From: Secundilactobacillus folii
Lineage (GTDB): Bacteria > Bacillota > Bacilli > Lactobacillales > Lactobacillaceae
DNA length: 64,000 nucleotides
Direction of reading: 5' to 3'
Assembly: GCF_009720675.1 (NCBI RefSeq)
Contig: NZ_WNJO01000006.1
Location: forward strand, 124,001 to 188,000
Part shown: positions 22,701-30,901 of the stretch, piece by piece
Layout: every line of letters starts with the position of its first letter
How positions within the stretch are numbered: position 1 is the stretch's first letter
Notes under the pieces: model-generated
Told to the model about the DNA's origin: nothing
What the model saw: the letters and a program-made list of their open reading frames with translations, nothing else
The model's database searches: none
Position numbers and translations under genes: made by a program

Positions 22701-24185
22701 ATGGAAACCAAGAAAAGAATCACCTTAGTTAATTTAGTTTTAATGACGTTTACCACCATCTACGGGTTTGCCAATACCACGGTGGCCTACGACCAGATGG
22801 GGTACGCCAGCATTATCTGGTACATCTTAGCCGCGCTATTATTTCTGTTGCCAAGTTCGTTGATGTTTGCTGAATACGGGTCGGCATTCAAGGAGGCTCA
22901 CGGCGGCATCTATTCGTGGATGGCAGGTTCGATCGGTGAACGGATGGCGTTTATCGGGACCTTCATTTGGCTATCTTCGTGGATCATCTGGATGGTGTCC
23001 ACAGCTTCCAAGGTATGGATCCCACTAGCTACTCTGATTTCTGGGCATGACTCAACGCCCCAGTGGCACCTTTTGGGACTAGGGTCGACCCAACTGATTG
23101 GTTTACTGGGGATTCTCTGGATCTTAGCGATCACTTGGTTTGACGTTCACGGTATCGATGCCATCGCGCGTATTTCTTCAGTCGGTGGGGTCTTTGTGAG
23201 CTTACTGACCGTTATTTTTGTGATTGCTAGTTTTGGTGTGCTGTTTGCGAACGGCGGCCATTTGGCAGAGTCAGTTCATGGCTTGAGCAGTTTTGTAAAT
23301 TCACCGAACACGGCGTTTCAATCGCCAATTGCCTTCATCTCGTTTGTGGTTTACGCCGTCTTTGCGTATGCCGGTGCTGAGTCACTCGGTGGGGTGACGG
23401 ATAGCATGGAAAAGCCGGAAAAAACTTTTCCGCGGGGTCTAATCATTTCAACCGTGATCATCACAATTGCCTATTCTCTTTCAATCTTTCTATGGGGGAT
23501 CAGTACGAACTGGCACCAAGTGTTAGGTGGCAACAACGTTAACCTTGGTAACATTACTTATGTACTGATGAATAATTTGGGCGTTGTGTTGGGACAAAGC
23601 CTGAATTTGTCAGCTGGGACGGCTTCACTGCTCGGCTCCTTATTTGCGCGGTTTGCCGGTTTGAGTATGTTTGTGGCGTATCTAGGATCGTTTTTCGTGC
23701 TTGTTTACTCGCCATTGAAGTCGTTCATTCTCGGCTCCAACCCGAAGTTCTGGCCAGCACGGATGACTAAGCTTAATAAACACGACATGCCATCGCTTGC
23801 GATGTGGACGCAGGCCGTCATTGTAGCAGTAATGATTTTCCTCGTGGCCTTTGGTGGTAGTACTGCTTCGAAATTCTACACGATTTTAACCGATATGGGC
23901 AATGTATCAACGTCGTTTCCGTACCTGTTCCTGATTGGTGCCTTTCCGTTCTTTAAGAAGCGTCAGGATCTGGAGCGTCCATTTGAGATCTACACGAATA
24001 AGTTCTGGACTAACCTGGTGGTCGCAATCGTCTTGATCGTGATTGCTGGTGGGATCATCTTTACGGCGGTATATCCAATCATGACCCATGATTACTACAC
24101 TGCCTTCTGGACGATCATTGGACCAGTCTTCTTCGGCGCCATTGCCTGGGCATTTTTGGCTGTTCGAACACGTAAAATGGGGTAA
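22701..24185 (+). CDS. APC superfamily permease, YjeM-like
   Basis: 494 residues with 12-14 membrane segments. The start ITLVNLVLMTFTTIYGFANTTVAYDQMGYASIIWYI and FAEYGSAFKEAHGGIYSWM match the glutamate/GABA antiporter branch of the APC superfamily, and most closely the YjeM group. No His- or acid-decarboxylase gene adjoins it, so the substrate is not shown by context. The start ATG at 22701 has only a weak ribosome site (GAGG at 22690). A strong terminator follows at 24197-24235. Confidence 0.85.
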   Translation: METKKRITLVNLVLMTFTTIYGFANTTVAYDQMGYASIIWYILAALLFLLPSSLMFAEYGSAFKEAHGGIYSWMAGSIGERMAFIGTFIWLSSWIIWMVSTASKVWIPLATLISGHDSTPQWHLLGLGSTQLIGLLGILWILAITWFDVHGIDAIARISSVGGVFVSLLTVIFVIASFGVLFANGGHLAESVHGLSSFVNSPNTAFQSPIAFISFVVYAVFAYAGAESLGGVTDSMEKPEKTFPRGLIISTVIITIAYSLSIFLWGISTNWHQVLGGNNVNLGNITYVLMNNLGVVLGQSLNLSAGTASLLGSLFARFAGLSMFVAYLGSFFVLVYSPLKSFILGSNPKFWPARMTKLNKHDMPSLAMWTQAVIVAVMIFLVAFGGSTASKFYTILTDMGNVSTSFPYLFLIGAFPFFKKRQDLERPFEIYTNKFWTNLVVAIVLIVIAGGIIFTAVYPIMTHDYYTAFWTIIGPVFFGAIAWAFLAVRTRKMG

Positions 24186-24196
24186 TGAATTATTTT

Positions 24197-24236
24197 AGGA
24201 GCCACCCTCCAGCGAATGGAAGGTGGCTCCTTTTGT
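24197..24236 (+). terminator. Intrinsic terminator of the YjeM-like gene
   Basis: AGGAGCCACC pairs with GGTGGCTCCT, followed by TTTT. Confidence 0.85.
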
Positions 24237-24369
24237 AGTTGTGTTAGTTATGGCTGTTATTTTGATTGTTTCGGTTATCTTGATAAATGCAGTGGTATTT
24301 ACGATTGTTCTGTAGCTAAAAGGTGGGATACAAGGCGGGAACTTGTACAGCACTCCGGGTACGTAGTCT

Positions 24370-24486
24370 AAATGAGCTCCGCAAGGCAAGGCCCTATGTG
24401 GAAGTCAACTCTGACACAAATCCAAGCCCGGGTTTCCCACAGAGTCGCCTTCCACGCCGGTCCTTAAGCGCCTTGCTCCGCACTCT
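24370..24486. repeat. Palindromic repeat family A, copy 3
   Basis: GAGCTCCGCAAGGCAAGG opens and TTAAGCGCCTTGCTCCGCAC closes a 117-bp imperfect palindrome; GTGGAAG/CTTCCAC and ACTCTG/CAGAGT are inner stems and CCCGGG marks the centre. The end TCCGCAC is shared with copies 1 and 2. A half-copy may lie at 24330-24366. Confidence 0.7.
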
Positions 24487-24495
24487 GGTTGAAAC

Positions 24496-24616
24496 GTGCT
24501 GCACCAGGCAAGGACTTGCGCCTAAGTCCACTCTGACATAATTCACGGCAAAGCCCGCCGCAAATTCTGTCAGAGTCGCCTTACGCTCCAGTCCTTAACC
24601 GCCTTGCTCCGCACTC
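24496..24616. repeat. Palindromic repeat family A, copy 4
   Basis: CACCAGGCAAGGACTTGCGCCTAAG opens, and CTCCAGTCCTTAACCGCCTTG with TCCGCAC closes. The inner stem ACTCTGACA/TGTCAGAGT is perfect. Copies 3 and 4 are in tandem, ending just before the isochorismatase-like gene on the opposite strand, so they may also end its transcription. Confidence 0.7.
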
Positions 24617-24622
24617 TATTTT

Positions 24623-25249
24623 TTACAACTCCAAAAATTTTCCCATGTCACTTAAACTCTTAAAGAATCCTGGCACCGTTTCCGTTCGGTTCCAATCCCT
24701 TTGCAATTCACACGCCAGTTGCGCAAATGACGTTGGATGTGCCCCCGCTTGTTCCACTCGCCTTAACGCCGCTTCATGCGCGTCCACACTGGTTCCCCCA
24801 ACCGCATCGACCACGGGATAGACATCGAAACCCTCCGCCATTGCATCCAGTGCTGGGAACGTCAAGCAGGCTTCCGTCCACAGCGCCGCCATAATAATAT
24901 TATGCCGGTTCGTCGATTTGACCGCTTCGTTGAAATTCTTGTCTTCCCAAGCATTGATCGTTGTTCGGTCATAGGAAGGAATGTCTCCTAGAACATCCTT
25001 CAACTCCTTGATCGTATCCGTGTTACGCCCCGTTGCTACATTGACCGTCGATAACACTATTGGTATGTGGTACACCTGCATCAATTTGGCTGTTGCCACA
25101 ATGTTTTGAACGAGTTGGAAACGGTTCATTGATTCAATGGACTGAATCTGAACCGGTTGGTAGTCAATCACGACAAAGACACTGTTACCAGGTGCTAAGA
25201 GACGGTCAGTTTTTGGATCACGCGGTGCATAGCTTGTCATTTCCATCAT
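24623..25249 (-). CDS. Isochorismatase-like cysteine hydrolase
   Basis: About 208 residues. The cysteine hydrolase triad can be placed: Asp in FVVIDYQ (about residue 22), a Lys in the WEDKNF region, and Cys in LWTEACLTF (about residue 125). GTSVDAHEAALRRVEQAGA is typical of the YcaC-like subgroup. Such enzymes hydrolyse amide or ester bonds in small molecules; the substrate is unknown. I chose the ATG at 25249, 6 bases after GGAGG; a second ATG at 25240 is possible. A cre-like site lies about 50 bp upstream. Confidence 0.8.
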   Translation of the reverse strand: MMEMTSYAPRDPKTDRLLAPGNSVFVVIDYQPVQIQSIESMNRFQLVQNIVATAKLMQVYHIPIVLSTVNVATGRNTDTIKELKDVLGDIPSYDRTTINAWEDKNFNEAVKSTNRHNIIMAALWTEACLTFPALDAMAEGFDVYPVVDAVGGTSVDAHEAALRRVEQAGAHPTSFAQLACELQRDWNRTETVPGFFKSLSDMGKFLEL

Positions 25250-25295
25250 TCCTTTCCTCCAAGTTAGGCACATTATAGCTAGTGTTAATCTGGAA

Positions 25296-25309
25296 TGAAA
25301 GCGCTTTGA
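25296..25309 (-). promoter_or_regulatory. cre-like site upstream of the isochorismatase-like gene
   Basis: TGAAAGCGCTTTGA fits the CcpA palindrome except for one end base. It is positioned in the promoter region of the minus-strand gene. Confidence 0.55.
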
Positions 25310-25440
25310 CTTATATGTGACAGTCGGCCAGTTGATGTCGTATTTTGATAAAATCGGAAGCCGTGACTTATAAATTCAGTCATTATTCTAGAACTAAGTC
25401 GGTGTGGCTAATGGCCAATCTGCATTTTTAAAAAGATTAA

Positions 25441-25497
25441 AAAAGTATCACCCTAAATGACTGACTGCTTGCCGTCAAATACAGGGTGATACTTTTG
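25441..25497 (-). terminator. Intrinsic terminator of the nucleoside hydrolase gene
   Basis: AAAAGTATCACCCT (25441-25454) pairs with AGGGTGATACTTTT (25483-25496); the minus strand ends in T-rich sequence. Confidence 0.85.
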
Positions 25498-25511
25498 CTC
25501 AAATGTTTTGA

Positions 25512-26465
25512 TTACTTTGTTTCGGTTTCAAAGTTAGATGTTGCCTGCATGGCCAGTTCATCGATCTGCTTAAAGAAAGCGTTGCCCTTGACGCCCGTGA
25601 CCAAAGTGATGGGGCGGCCGTCCTCGGTTAGGTACGTTCGACCAGCGCCGGGACCCTGGGTCAAGACATCACTGTGTACGAGTTTTGAGGTCACCAGTTC
25701 CGGATACCGGCTGACCATGGTGGTGAGCACATCCCACAAGTAATAAGTGGAATTGGCTTCAAATGAGTGGACCAGCGAGTAACCTTGGCCAATGAGATCG
25801 AAGGCGGGGTAGTGTCTTAAGCTAGCCCAGTGCTGTCTGAGCTCAGGAGTCAGGGGAACTTGGTCGGTGCTTTCCAGCCCCACCATCACGATGTCAATCG
25901 TGCTGTCCCAGACGGTTTTAACCGCCTCAGGATCCCAGTAGGCATTCCATTCGACCGTGCCGTCCTGTTCGGGTTCAGCAACGTTGCCCTGATTATTCAT
26001 GGTGCCACCCATCCAGTATAATCGTTCGATTCGATCAGCTAACTTGGGTTCTAACTCGAGCGCTCTTGCGAGATCCGTCAAAGGGCCAGTCATGACTAGT
26101 GTCACGGGTCCATCAGCGGATTGAACCTTATTCAACAGGTCCAGATGAGCCGGTTCATCAGCCTCTGGTGTCCTTGGTGCACCATGTTCATTGAGAATCG
26201 GAAAATCATCAAATGAAAATGCACTGAGCCGCCACTCCTTTGGAAACTGGTGAACGGGACGAGAATCTGACTTAGCGACCGCCAAACTTTTCTGCTTGCC
26301 AAACAAATCGATTATTTTCCGTGATGCTGACACGGCTGGTTCAACGTAGGAATCCGCACCAACAGCACCGACACCCAACAAATGGACATTCGGCATCTGT
26401 AACAGCAGTAAAAGGGACACTAGATCATCAACATTGCCATCGTGATTGAAGTAAACATTTCTCAT
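25512..26465 (-). CDS. Nucleoside hydrolase (IunH family)
   Basis: About 317 residues from the ATG at 26465, which has GGAGG 6 bases upstream. The calcium-binding N-terminal motif reads NHDGNVDDLVSLLLLL, a departure from the usual DTDPGxDDA but keeping the Asp pair. VTLVMTGPLTDLARALELEP and the GTMNNQGNVAEPEQDGTVEWNAYWDPEA block, with its Asn and Asp, are typical of the family. It hydrolyses ribonucleosides to base and ribose in purine or pyrimidine salvage; base preference is not visible. Monocistronic, with its own terminator. Confidence 0.85.
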   Translation of the reverse strand: MRNVYFNHDGNVDDLVSLLLLLQMPNVHLLGVGAVGADSYVEPAVSASRKIIDLFGKQKSLAVAKSDSRPVHQFPKEWRLSAFSFDDFPILNEHGAPRTPEADEPAHLDLLNKVQSADGPVTLVMTGPLTDLARALELEPKLADRIERLYWMGGTMNNQGNVAEPEQDGTVEWNAYWDPEAVKTVWDSTIDIVMVGLESTDQVPLTPELRQHWASLRHYPAFDLIGQGYSLVHSFEANSTYYLWDVLTTMVSRYPELVTSKLVHSDVLTQGPGAGRTYLTEDGRPITLVTGVKGNAFFKQIDELAMQATSNFETETK

Positions 26466-26674
26466 GACTAACCTCCGATTGTTTAGTGACTTAATTATAG
26501 CAAGAGTTCGTAAGTAAAGCTCGTTTTTCTGAGTCAGAATTATTATTTTAAAAAATAACGTTAAAAGACGAACTAAAACTGCGGTCAACGCTAAATATCG
26601 TGATTGCCATTTTATAGTTTTCAGTCTCTAGGACAAAGCTTTTGTTCATCATCAAAGTTGATTTAAAACAGGCA

Positions 26675-27361
26675 TTATCTAAAAATCGCGTACAGCAAAA
26701 TTGGTAGAAATGGTGCCAACAGTAAGTTAGCAACTTTGATGTTGGTTAGTTTCAACATGTTCAGCCCGATAATTAAAATCAGTAACGAGCCCACACAGGT
26801 CATTTCGTTGATGACAGCATGGGTGAAAAGTGGCGCAACCCATTTGGCTAATAACGTTAAAACCGATTCATATGCCACCACGGAAAACGAAGAAAAGACC
26901 ACACCCAAGCCAAGCGTCGTTGCTAAGATCAAAACGAAGATCCCATCAATCATGGACTTGGTGTAGAGCACTTGATTGTTGCCAGCCATGCCACTTTGAA
27001 GCGATCCAACAATCGCCATCGCCCCCACGCAAATGAATAGGGAACCAGTCACAAAACCTTCTGAAAAGGAATTATCACTGCTCATTTTAAAAAGCCCCTG
27101 CAGCCAATCGCCTAACTTATTAAATTGATGATCAAAATCGATCAGTTCCCCAATGATGGCCGCAATGACCATGGAGAGCACCACAAAAATGGTATTATTG
27201 CCCTTCAGGGAACCACTGATGCCAACGTATACCACGCAGATGCCCAAAGCTTGGACAATCAATGTCTTCACCCGTTCGGAGATGCCTTGTTTAAATGCCA
27301 AACCGACGCCACCGCCAAATGCAACTGCCAATCCGTTTGCTAAAGCGCCAAATAAAATCAT
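26675..27361 (-). CDS. DUF554 family membrane protein (YdfK-like)
   Basis: About 228 residues with seven membrane segments. DUF554 features are the start FGALANGLAVAFGGGVGLAF, the loop with FDHQFNKLGDWLQ, and FVTGSLFICVGAMAIVGSLQSGMAGNNQVLYTKSMIDGI. Function is unknown; the family is widespread in Firmicutes. The ATG at 27361 is the most likely start, although an in-frame GTG at 27373 is possible. Alone on its transcript. A start codon does not have a strong ribosome site. Confidence 0.85.
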   Translation of the reverse strand: MILFGALANGLAVAFGGGVGLAFKQGISERVKTLIVQALGICVVYVGISGSLKGNNTIFVVLSMVIAAIIGELIDFDHQFNKLGDWLQGLFKMSSDNSFSEGFVTGSLFICVGAMAIVGSLQSGMAGNNQVLYTKSMIDGIFVLILATTLGLGVVFSSFSVVAYESVLTLLAKWVAPLFTHAVINEMTCVGSLLILIIGLNMLKLTNIKVANLLLAPFLPILLYAIFR

Positions 27362-27451
27362 ATGTAGGACCACCCAACATTAAAGAATAATTAATATGTA
27401 CATCTTTTTATCATATATGTTATCCAGTTTAGATGCAACGTCAAGTGGTAT

Positions 27452-27892
27452 TTAATCATCATTTGACTTAGAAAGTTCAGCGTGGATCTTTTTTAAGGTG
27501 GCTAATAGGGTTGCCTGTTCGCTCTTAGTCAAAGGCGTCGTGGCACGCTTTTCTAAGTTGGTAAAAACGGATCGAACTTTAACGATCAGAGCCTGACCAT
27601 CTGGCAGCAAAAAGAGCTGTTTTTGACGTCCGTTTCCGGGTTGCAGCCGCCGCGTAATTAATTGACGGCCTTCTAATACCTTTAAAATATTAGTCGTGCT
27701 GGCATCCTGTTTACCAAGTTGTTTTGCGAGGTCTTGCTGATGGGCACCTGGATTTTGATCAATAAAGTTCAGGGCTCTAGCCTGCATAACGTTCAGACCA
27801 ACCTGCTTAAGCTGTTCTTGGATATAGTGCTGTTCATCTTGATCAACTAGAAATAGGTATTCAACAACTTGATTGTCTTGACCAAAATTCAT
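27452..27892 (-). CDS. MarR family regulator
   Basis: 146 residues, a typical MarR length. The wing-helix lies in the middle: ALNFIDQNPGAHQQDLAKQLGKQDASTTNILKVLEGRQLITRRLQPGNGRQKQLFLLPDG. It is divergent from the DUF2316 and SnoaL-like genes, and a perfect 18-bp palindrome lies in the shared region next to their promoter, so it probably represses them. AAGGAG precedes the ATG. No redox-active Cys is seen, so an OhrR-type mechanism is unlikely. Confidence 0.88.
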   Translation of the reverse strand: MNFGQDNQVVEYLFLVDQDEQHYIQEQLKQVGLNVMQARALNFIDQNPGAHQQDLAKQLGKQDASTTNILKVLEGRQLITRRLQPGNGRQKQLFLLPDGQALIVKVRSVFTNLEKRATTPLTKSEQATLLATLKKIHAELSKSNDD

Positions 27893-27948
27893 GTTTTCTG
27901 ATGCTCCTTAAATTTCGTTTTTCTTTAGTTTAATTAACAAGTTAAGCC

Positions 27949-27997
27949 TTGACAAGTCCTAATTTATAGCATATGGTGTCTGTTGTAATTACAACAG
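27949..27997 (+). promoter_or_regulatory. Promoter and perfect 18-bp operator of the DUF2316 operon
   Basis: TTGACA (27949-27954), 17-bp spacer and TATGGT (27972-27977). CTGTTGTAATTACAACAG (27980-27997) is a perfect palindrome right at the start of transcription, where a bound MarR dimer would block it. Confidence 0.8.
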
Positions 27998-28016
27998 AGC
28001 TGTTGGAGGTGTAGAA

Positions 28017-28316
28017 ATGTCATTAACTATCGAACAAGAAGACGCAACTCGCCATGAATTGGCGGAAAATTTAACCCGCAGCGGTCTTACGATCAACGAT
28101 TTAGCACAGGCTTTGAAGACAACGCCAGCCATCATTTCAGCGACCATGGATCTAGATGCCAGACACATTGAAGATCCCTGGATCATTGCCACTTATTTGC
28201 AAACTTATATGCAGGCTCACCATCAAGATGCGGTACCGTACACAGCTTTAAAGGGTGATTATCATCACTACTGGTTCTTGAATGCCAAGCGGATCGAACG
28301 CGGGGTCATTAAATAA
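28017..28316 (+). CDS. DUF2316 family protein
   Basis: 99 residues. A helix-turn-helix-like segment, LTRSGLTINDLAQALKTTPAIISATMDL, is followed by HIEDPWIIATYLQTYMQAHHQDAVPYTALKGDYHHYWFL, the recognisable DUF2316 block. These small proteins are often placed beside MarR-type regulators and oxidoreductases; their role is unknown. TTGGAGG lies 9 bases upstream. It is the first gene behind the 18-bp palindromic operator, and the SnoaL-like gene follows after 22 bp. Confidence 0.85.
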   Translation: MSLTIEQEDATRHELAENLTRSGLTINDLAQALKTTPAIISATMDLDARHIEDPWIIATYLQTYMQAHHQDAVPYTALKGDYHHYWFLNAKRIERGVIK

Positions 28317-28338
28317 TTGAAATACAGGAGGCTTTATC

Positions 28339-28926
28339 ATGTCAGATATTGAAACGATCAGTCAGTTAGTTGTTTGGGAACGGCAGGCACGGGTGCGTCA
28401 TTTAGATCAAGCATTGATGGCCTGTTACTGGGACGACGCCACAGTGACCACCAGTTGGTCGACCGGGTTAGCTAAGGATACGTTTGTTGGTAAAAGTCCC
28501 GTTGATTTTGATTTTAGCCTGCCCTTAGTGGGGCGTTTAGGGACGCCAGTGGTTCATTTGAATGGGTCGAGGGCATACGTGGAGTTGCCTTCTGATACTA
28601 AACACTGGCTCTATTTGGATGATAATGAAGCGATTGTTGAATCCTATATGCGTTTGATTTACCGCGTTGAAAAACGGGGCGACACTTGGAAAATCAGCGA
28701 TATGACTGGTATTAATGAAGCGGACACGTTGACACCAGCGGTTCCCGGGACTGACCTGCACGTTGACCCGACAGATTTGAAAGGTCTTAGAGCCTCTTAC
28801 CGTTTTCTAGCTTATACAAGGATCAAAGCCGGTGGCAAAATCGGCAATGACGGGATTGGTACGGATCGGCCGGAAACTGTGAAACCAATCTATGATAAAG
28901 CTGAGGCTTGGATTCAGAAAGGCTAA
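28339..28926 (+). CDS. SnoaL-like (NTF2-fold) protein
   Basis: 195 residues. The NTF2-like half includes ISQLVVWERQARVRHLDQALMACYWDDATVTTSW near the N-terminus, the usual cone helix and strand, and LIYRVEKRGDTWKISDMTGINEADTLTPA later. The last 50 residues (SYRFLAYTRIKAGGKIGNDGIGTDRPE) look like those of SnoaL_4 proteins. The fold binds small hydrophobic molecules; the catalytic residues vary, so function is unknown. Behind AGGAGG, second in the MarR-controlled unit, which suggests defence against a toxic organic compound. Confidence 0.75.
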   Translation: MSDIETISQLVVWERQARVRHLDQALMACYWDDATVTTSWSTGLAKDTFVGKSPVDFDFSLPLVGRLGTPVVHLNGSRAYVELPSDTKHWLYLDDNEAIVESYMRLIYRVEKRGDTWKISDMTGINEADTLTPAVPGTDLHVDPTDLKGLRASYRFLAYTRIKAGGKIGNDGIGTDRPETVKPIYDKAEAWIQKG

Positions 28927-29033
28927 GCAATTGACGGCTACATTTACTTGTCGTTTTACACCATCAAGCTGCGGGGATTTGTTATAATTTAACTTAGTAA
29001 ATGTCGTTTGAGCTTTGACTTGGAGGGACCGCG

Positions 29034-29501
29034 ATGACACAGTATCCGAAAACAAATGAACAACTCAATCAACTGATTGCCGATTTAAGCCAGCTGCACA
29101 CTAACATTCAACAGACTCACTGGTATTTGCGGGGGTCGAACTTTTTCAAACTGCACCCCTTAATGGATGATTACAACGAGATTTTCGACAAGCAACTTGA
29201 TGCCATCGCTGAGCGGCTAATTTCGATCGGCGGCAGTCCAATTTCCACAACCCACGAGTTTATTGAGACAACGGGTCTGCCAGATGAAAAGGTTCGTTTT
29301 GACCAATTGACTCAAGACCAGTACATGGACCGGCTGGCGACACAGTTAAAGTACCTTCGCGACCAGTATCAAAAAGGAATTGAAATGACGGATGAAGAAC
29401 GGGACTTTTCCACGCAGGATATGCTGATTGAGCACCATACGGAAGTTGAAAAATTGATTTGGATGGTTTCGGCCTACCTTGGTGAAGGCCCAGAAAGTTA
29501 A
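29034..29501 (+). CDS. dps: Dps family ferritin-like protein
   Basis: 155 residues. The Dps signature is present: NIQQTHWYLRGSNFFKLHPLMDDYNEIFDKQLDAIAERLISIGG holds the ferroxidase ligands His, Asp and Glu at the dimer interface. The other helices follow to the end (MLIEHHTEVEKLIWMVSAYLGE). Dps stores iron as a 12-mer and protects DNA from peroxide. TTGGAGGGA lies 8-9 bases upstream of the ATG; GTTATAATTT at 28981 is a likely extended -10. Monocistronic. Confidence 0.92.
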   Translation: MTQYPKTNEQLNQLIADLSQLHTNIQQTHWYLRGSNFFKLHPLMDDYNEIFDKQLDAIAERLISIGGSPISTTHEFIETTGLPDEKVRFDQLTQDQYMDRLATQLKYLRDQYQKGIEMTDEERDFSTQDMLIEHHTEVEKLIWMVSAYLGEGPES

Positions 29502-29525
29502 GCTTTGAAATTAAAAAAGTTTAAG

Positions 29526-29640
29526 TGGGGCAAAACTCGGTTAGAGCCCAGAATATAAGTACAGAGCGCCGTGGATTCCTAGTTCTGGAATCTGCGGCGC
29601 TCTGTACTTATATGACCGGGCTCTGAGTTTTGACGCACGT
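29526..29640. repeat. Palindromic repeat family B, copy 1
   Basis: About 115 bp. CAAAACTC/GAGTTTTG, AGAGCCC/GGGCTCT and an 18-bp perfect stem from TATAAGTACAGAGCGCCG to its complement form a long hairpin with a GGATTCC/GGAATC end. It closes with GACGCACG. The same frame recurs at 39941-40054. Confidence 0.8.
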
Positions 29641-29776
29641 TTAGACTATGTAAAGTCTTGAAAGGTGAGTCACATTTTTAACTTCCTTTGCGTTAAGCAA
29701 TTAGTTCGATACTTACCAGTATTAACTTTTGTCCCAGTTTTACTTTTTTACGAAGAAATGTGCTCTGAATAAAGTT

Positions 29777-30703
29777 TTAGCCTAGATGCCAGAACCACTG
29801 CGCTAGTCCCATGAATAAGGGAATGGTGACAAGTGAACACAGTGTTGTCAAGCCAACCACCGTTGTACTGAAGAGGGCGTTCTTATGAAAAGTGTTACTA
29901 AAAATTGCCATTAAAGCCGCAACGGGTGTCGCTTGCCCTAACAATACGACCATTTTGACCATCATTAAATTATTAGGTACGAACCACAGCAGTAACAAAG
30001 CGATTAGCGGGCCAATGATCAAGCGGGCACCAATGGCTTGGTACAGCGACTTGCTTTTTAAAGCACCCCGGATGTCACCTTCCGCGAGGTAGCAACCCAT
30101 GGCAATCATGACCAGCGGCAGGTTCATGTTGGCTAAGTCGGAAACGGTGGTACTTAAGATACCTGGTAGTTTAATCCCGGTAAAGGCAAAGATCAGACCG
30201 AAGATCAATGCCAAGATAGCCGGATTGACCGCTAATCGTTTTAGCTGAATCGTTCGTCGGTCGCCCGAAATCATGTAGATGCCATAGGTCCAAAGTGCAA
30301 AGTTTGACACGCCGACAAAGATACTCATGTAAAACACGCTGCCAGTGCCTAAAACTGCTTTGGATAACGGCAAGCCAATAAACCCTAAGTTAGCAAAGAT
30401 CAGGGCGAAGCGCACTAGCATTTGTTCCGGTTGACGGAAAATAATTTTGGCAATGACGATGGTCACTAACATCAAAATGATGAGGATGATCAGCGTATAG
30501 ATACCGTCCATGAGTTGCGAAGCCTTAAGATTACCAATGAAGGAATTTAATAACAGCGCCGGGTTGGATATGTAGATCACTAGGTTGGAGATTTGCTGGC
30601 TGCCGGATTCATCGACTAAGCCGACCCGAAAACAGAGGAAGCCCACCAGCATAATTAGAAACATAATGGCAGTTTGCCCAAAAATGACGCTAACGATTGC
30701 CAC
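29777..30703 (-). CDS. AEC family transporter (auxin efflux carrier type)
   Basis: About 308 residues with ten hydrophobic segments. Family marks are LVIYISNPALLLNSF early on, LIFANLGFIGLPLSKAVLGTGSVFYMSIFVGVSNFALWTYGIYM in the middle, NLPLVMIAMGCYLAEGD and GQATPVAALMAIFSNTFHK near the end. Lactobacillus members include malate permeases (MleP). No malolactic genes adjoin it, so the substrate is open. I chose the GTG at 30703, 6-7 bases after AAGGA. Monocistronic. Confidence 0.85.
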   Translation of the reverse strand: MAIVSVIFGQTAIMFLIMLVGFLCFRVGLVDESGSQQISNLVIYISNPALLLNSFIGNLKASQLMDGIYTLIILIILMLVTIVIAKIIFRQPEQMLVRFALIFANLGFIGLPLSKAVLGTGSVFYMSIFVGVSNFALWTYGIYMISGDRRTIQLKRLAVNPAILALIFGLIFAFTGIKLPGILSTTVSDLANMNLPLVMIAMGCYLAEGDIRGALKSKSLYQAIGARLIIGPLIALLLLWFVPNNLMMVKMVVLLGQATPVAALMAIFSNTFHKNALFSTTVVGLTTLCSLVTIPLFMGLAQWFWHLG

Positions 30704-30901
30704 AACAGATCCTTCTTTCACTTACAGATACTGTTCATTATAAAACTTTAAAGTGACAGAAGTCATCTTTTCCTGGACGAATGGGACAGAACAGACTATG
30801 GCTGAAAGTTTGGCCTATAAATGGTGCGAAGGAGGGCTGGTATTTGGGTGAAATTAAACTTGAAAGCTGCCGACCTTCAAGTTGCACAGCGCTCAATTTG
30901 A

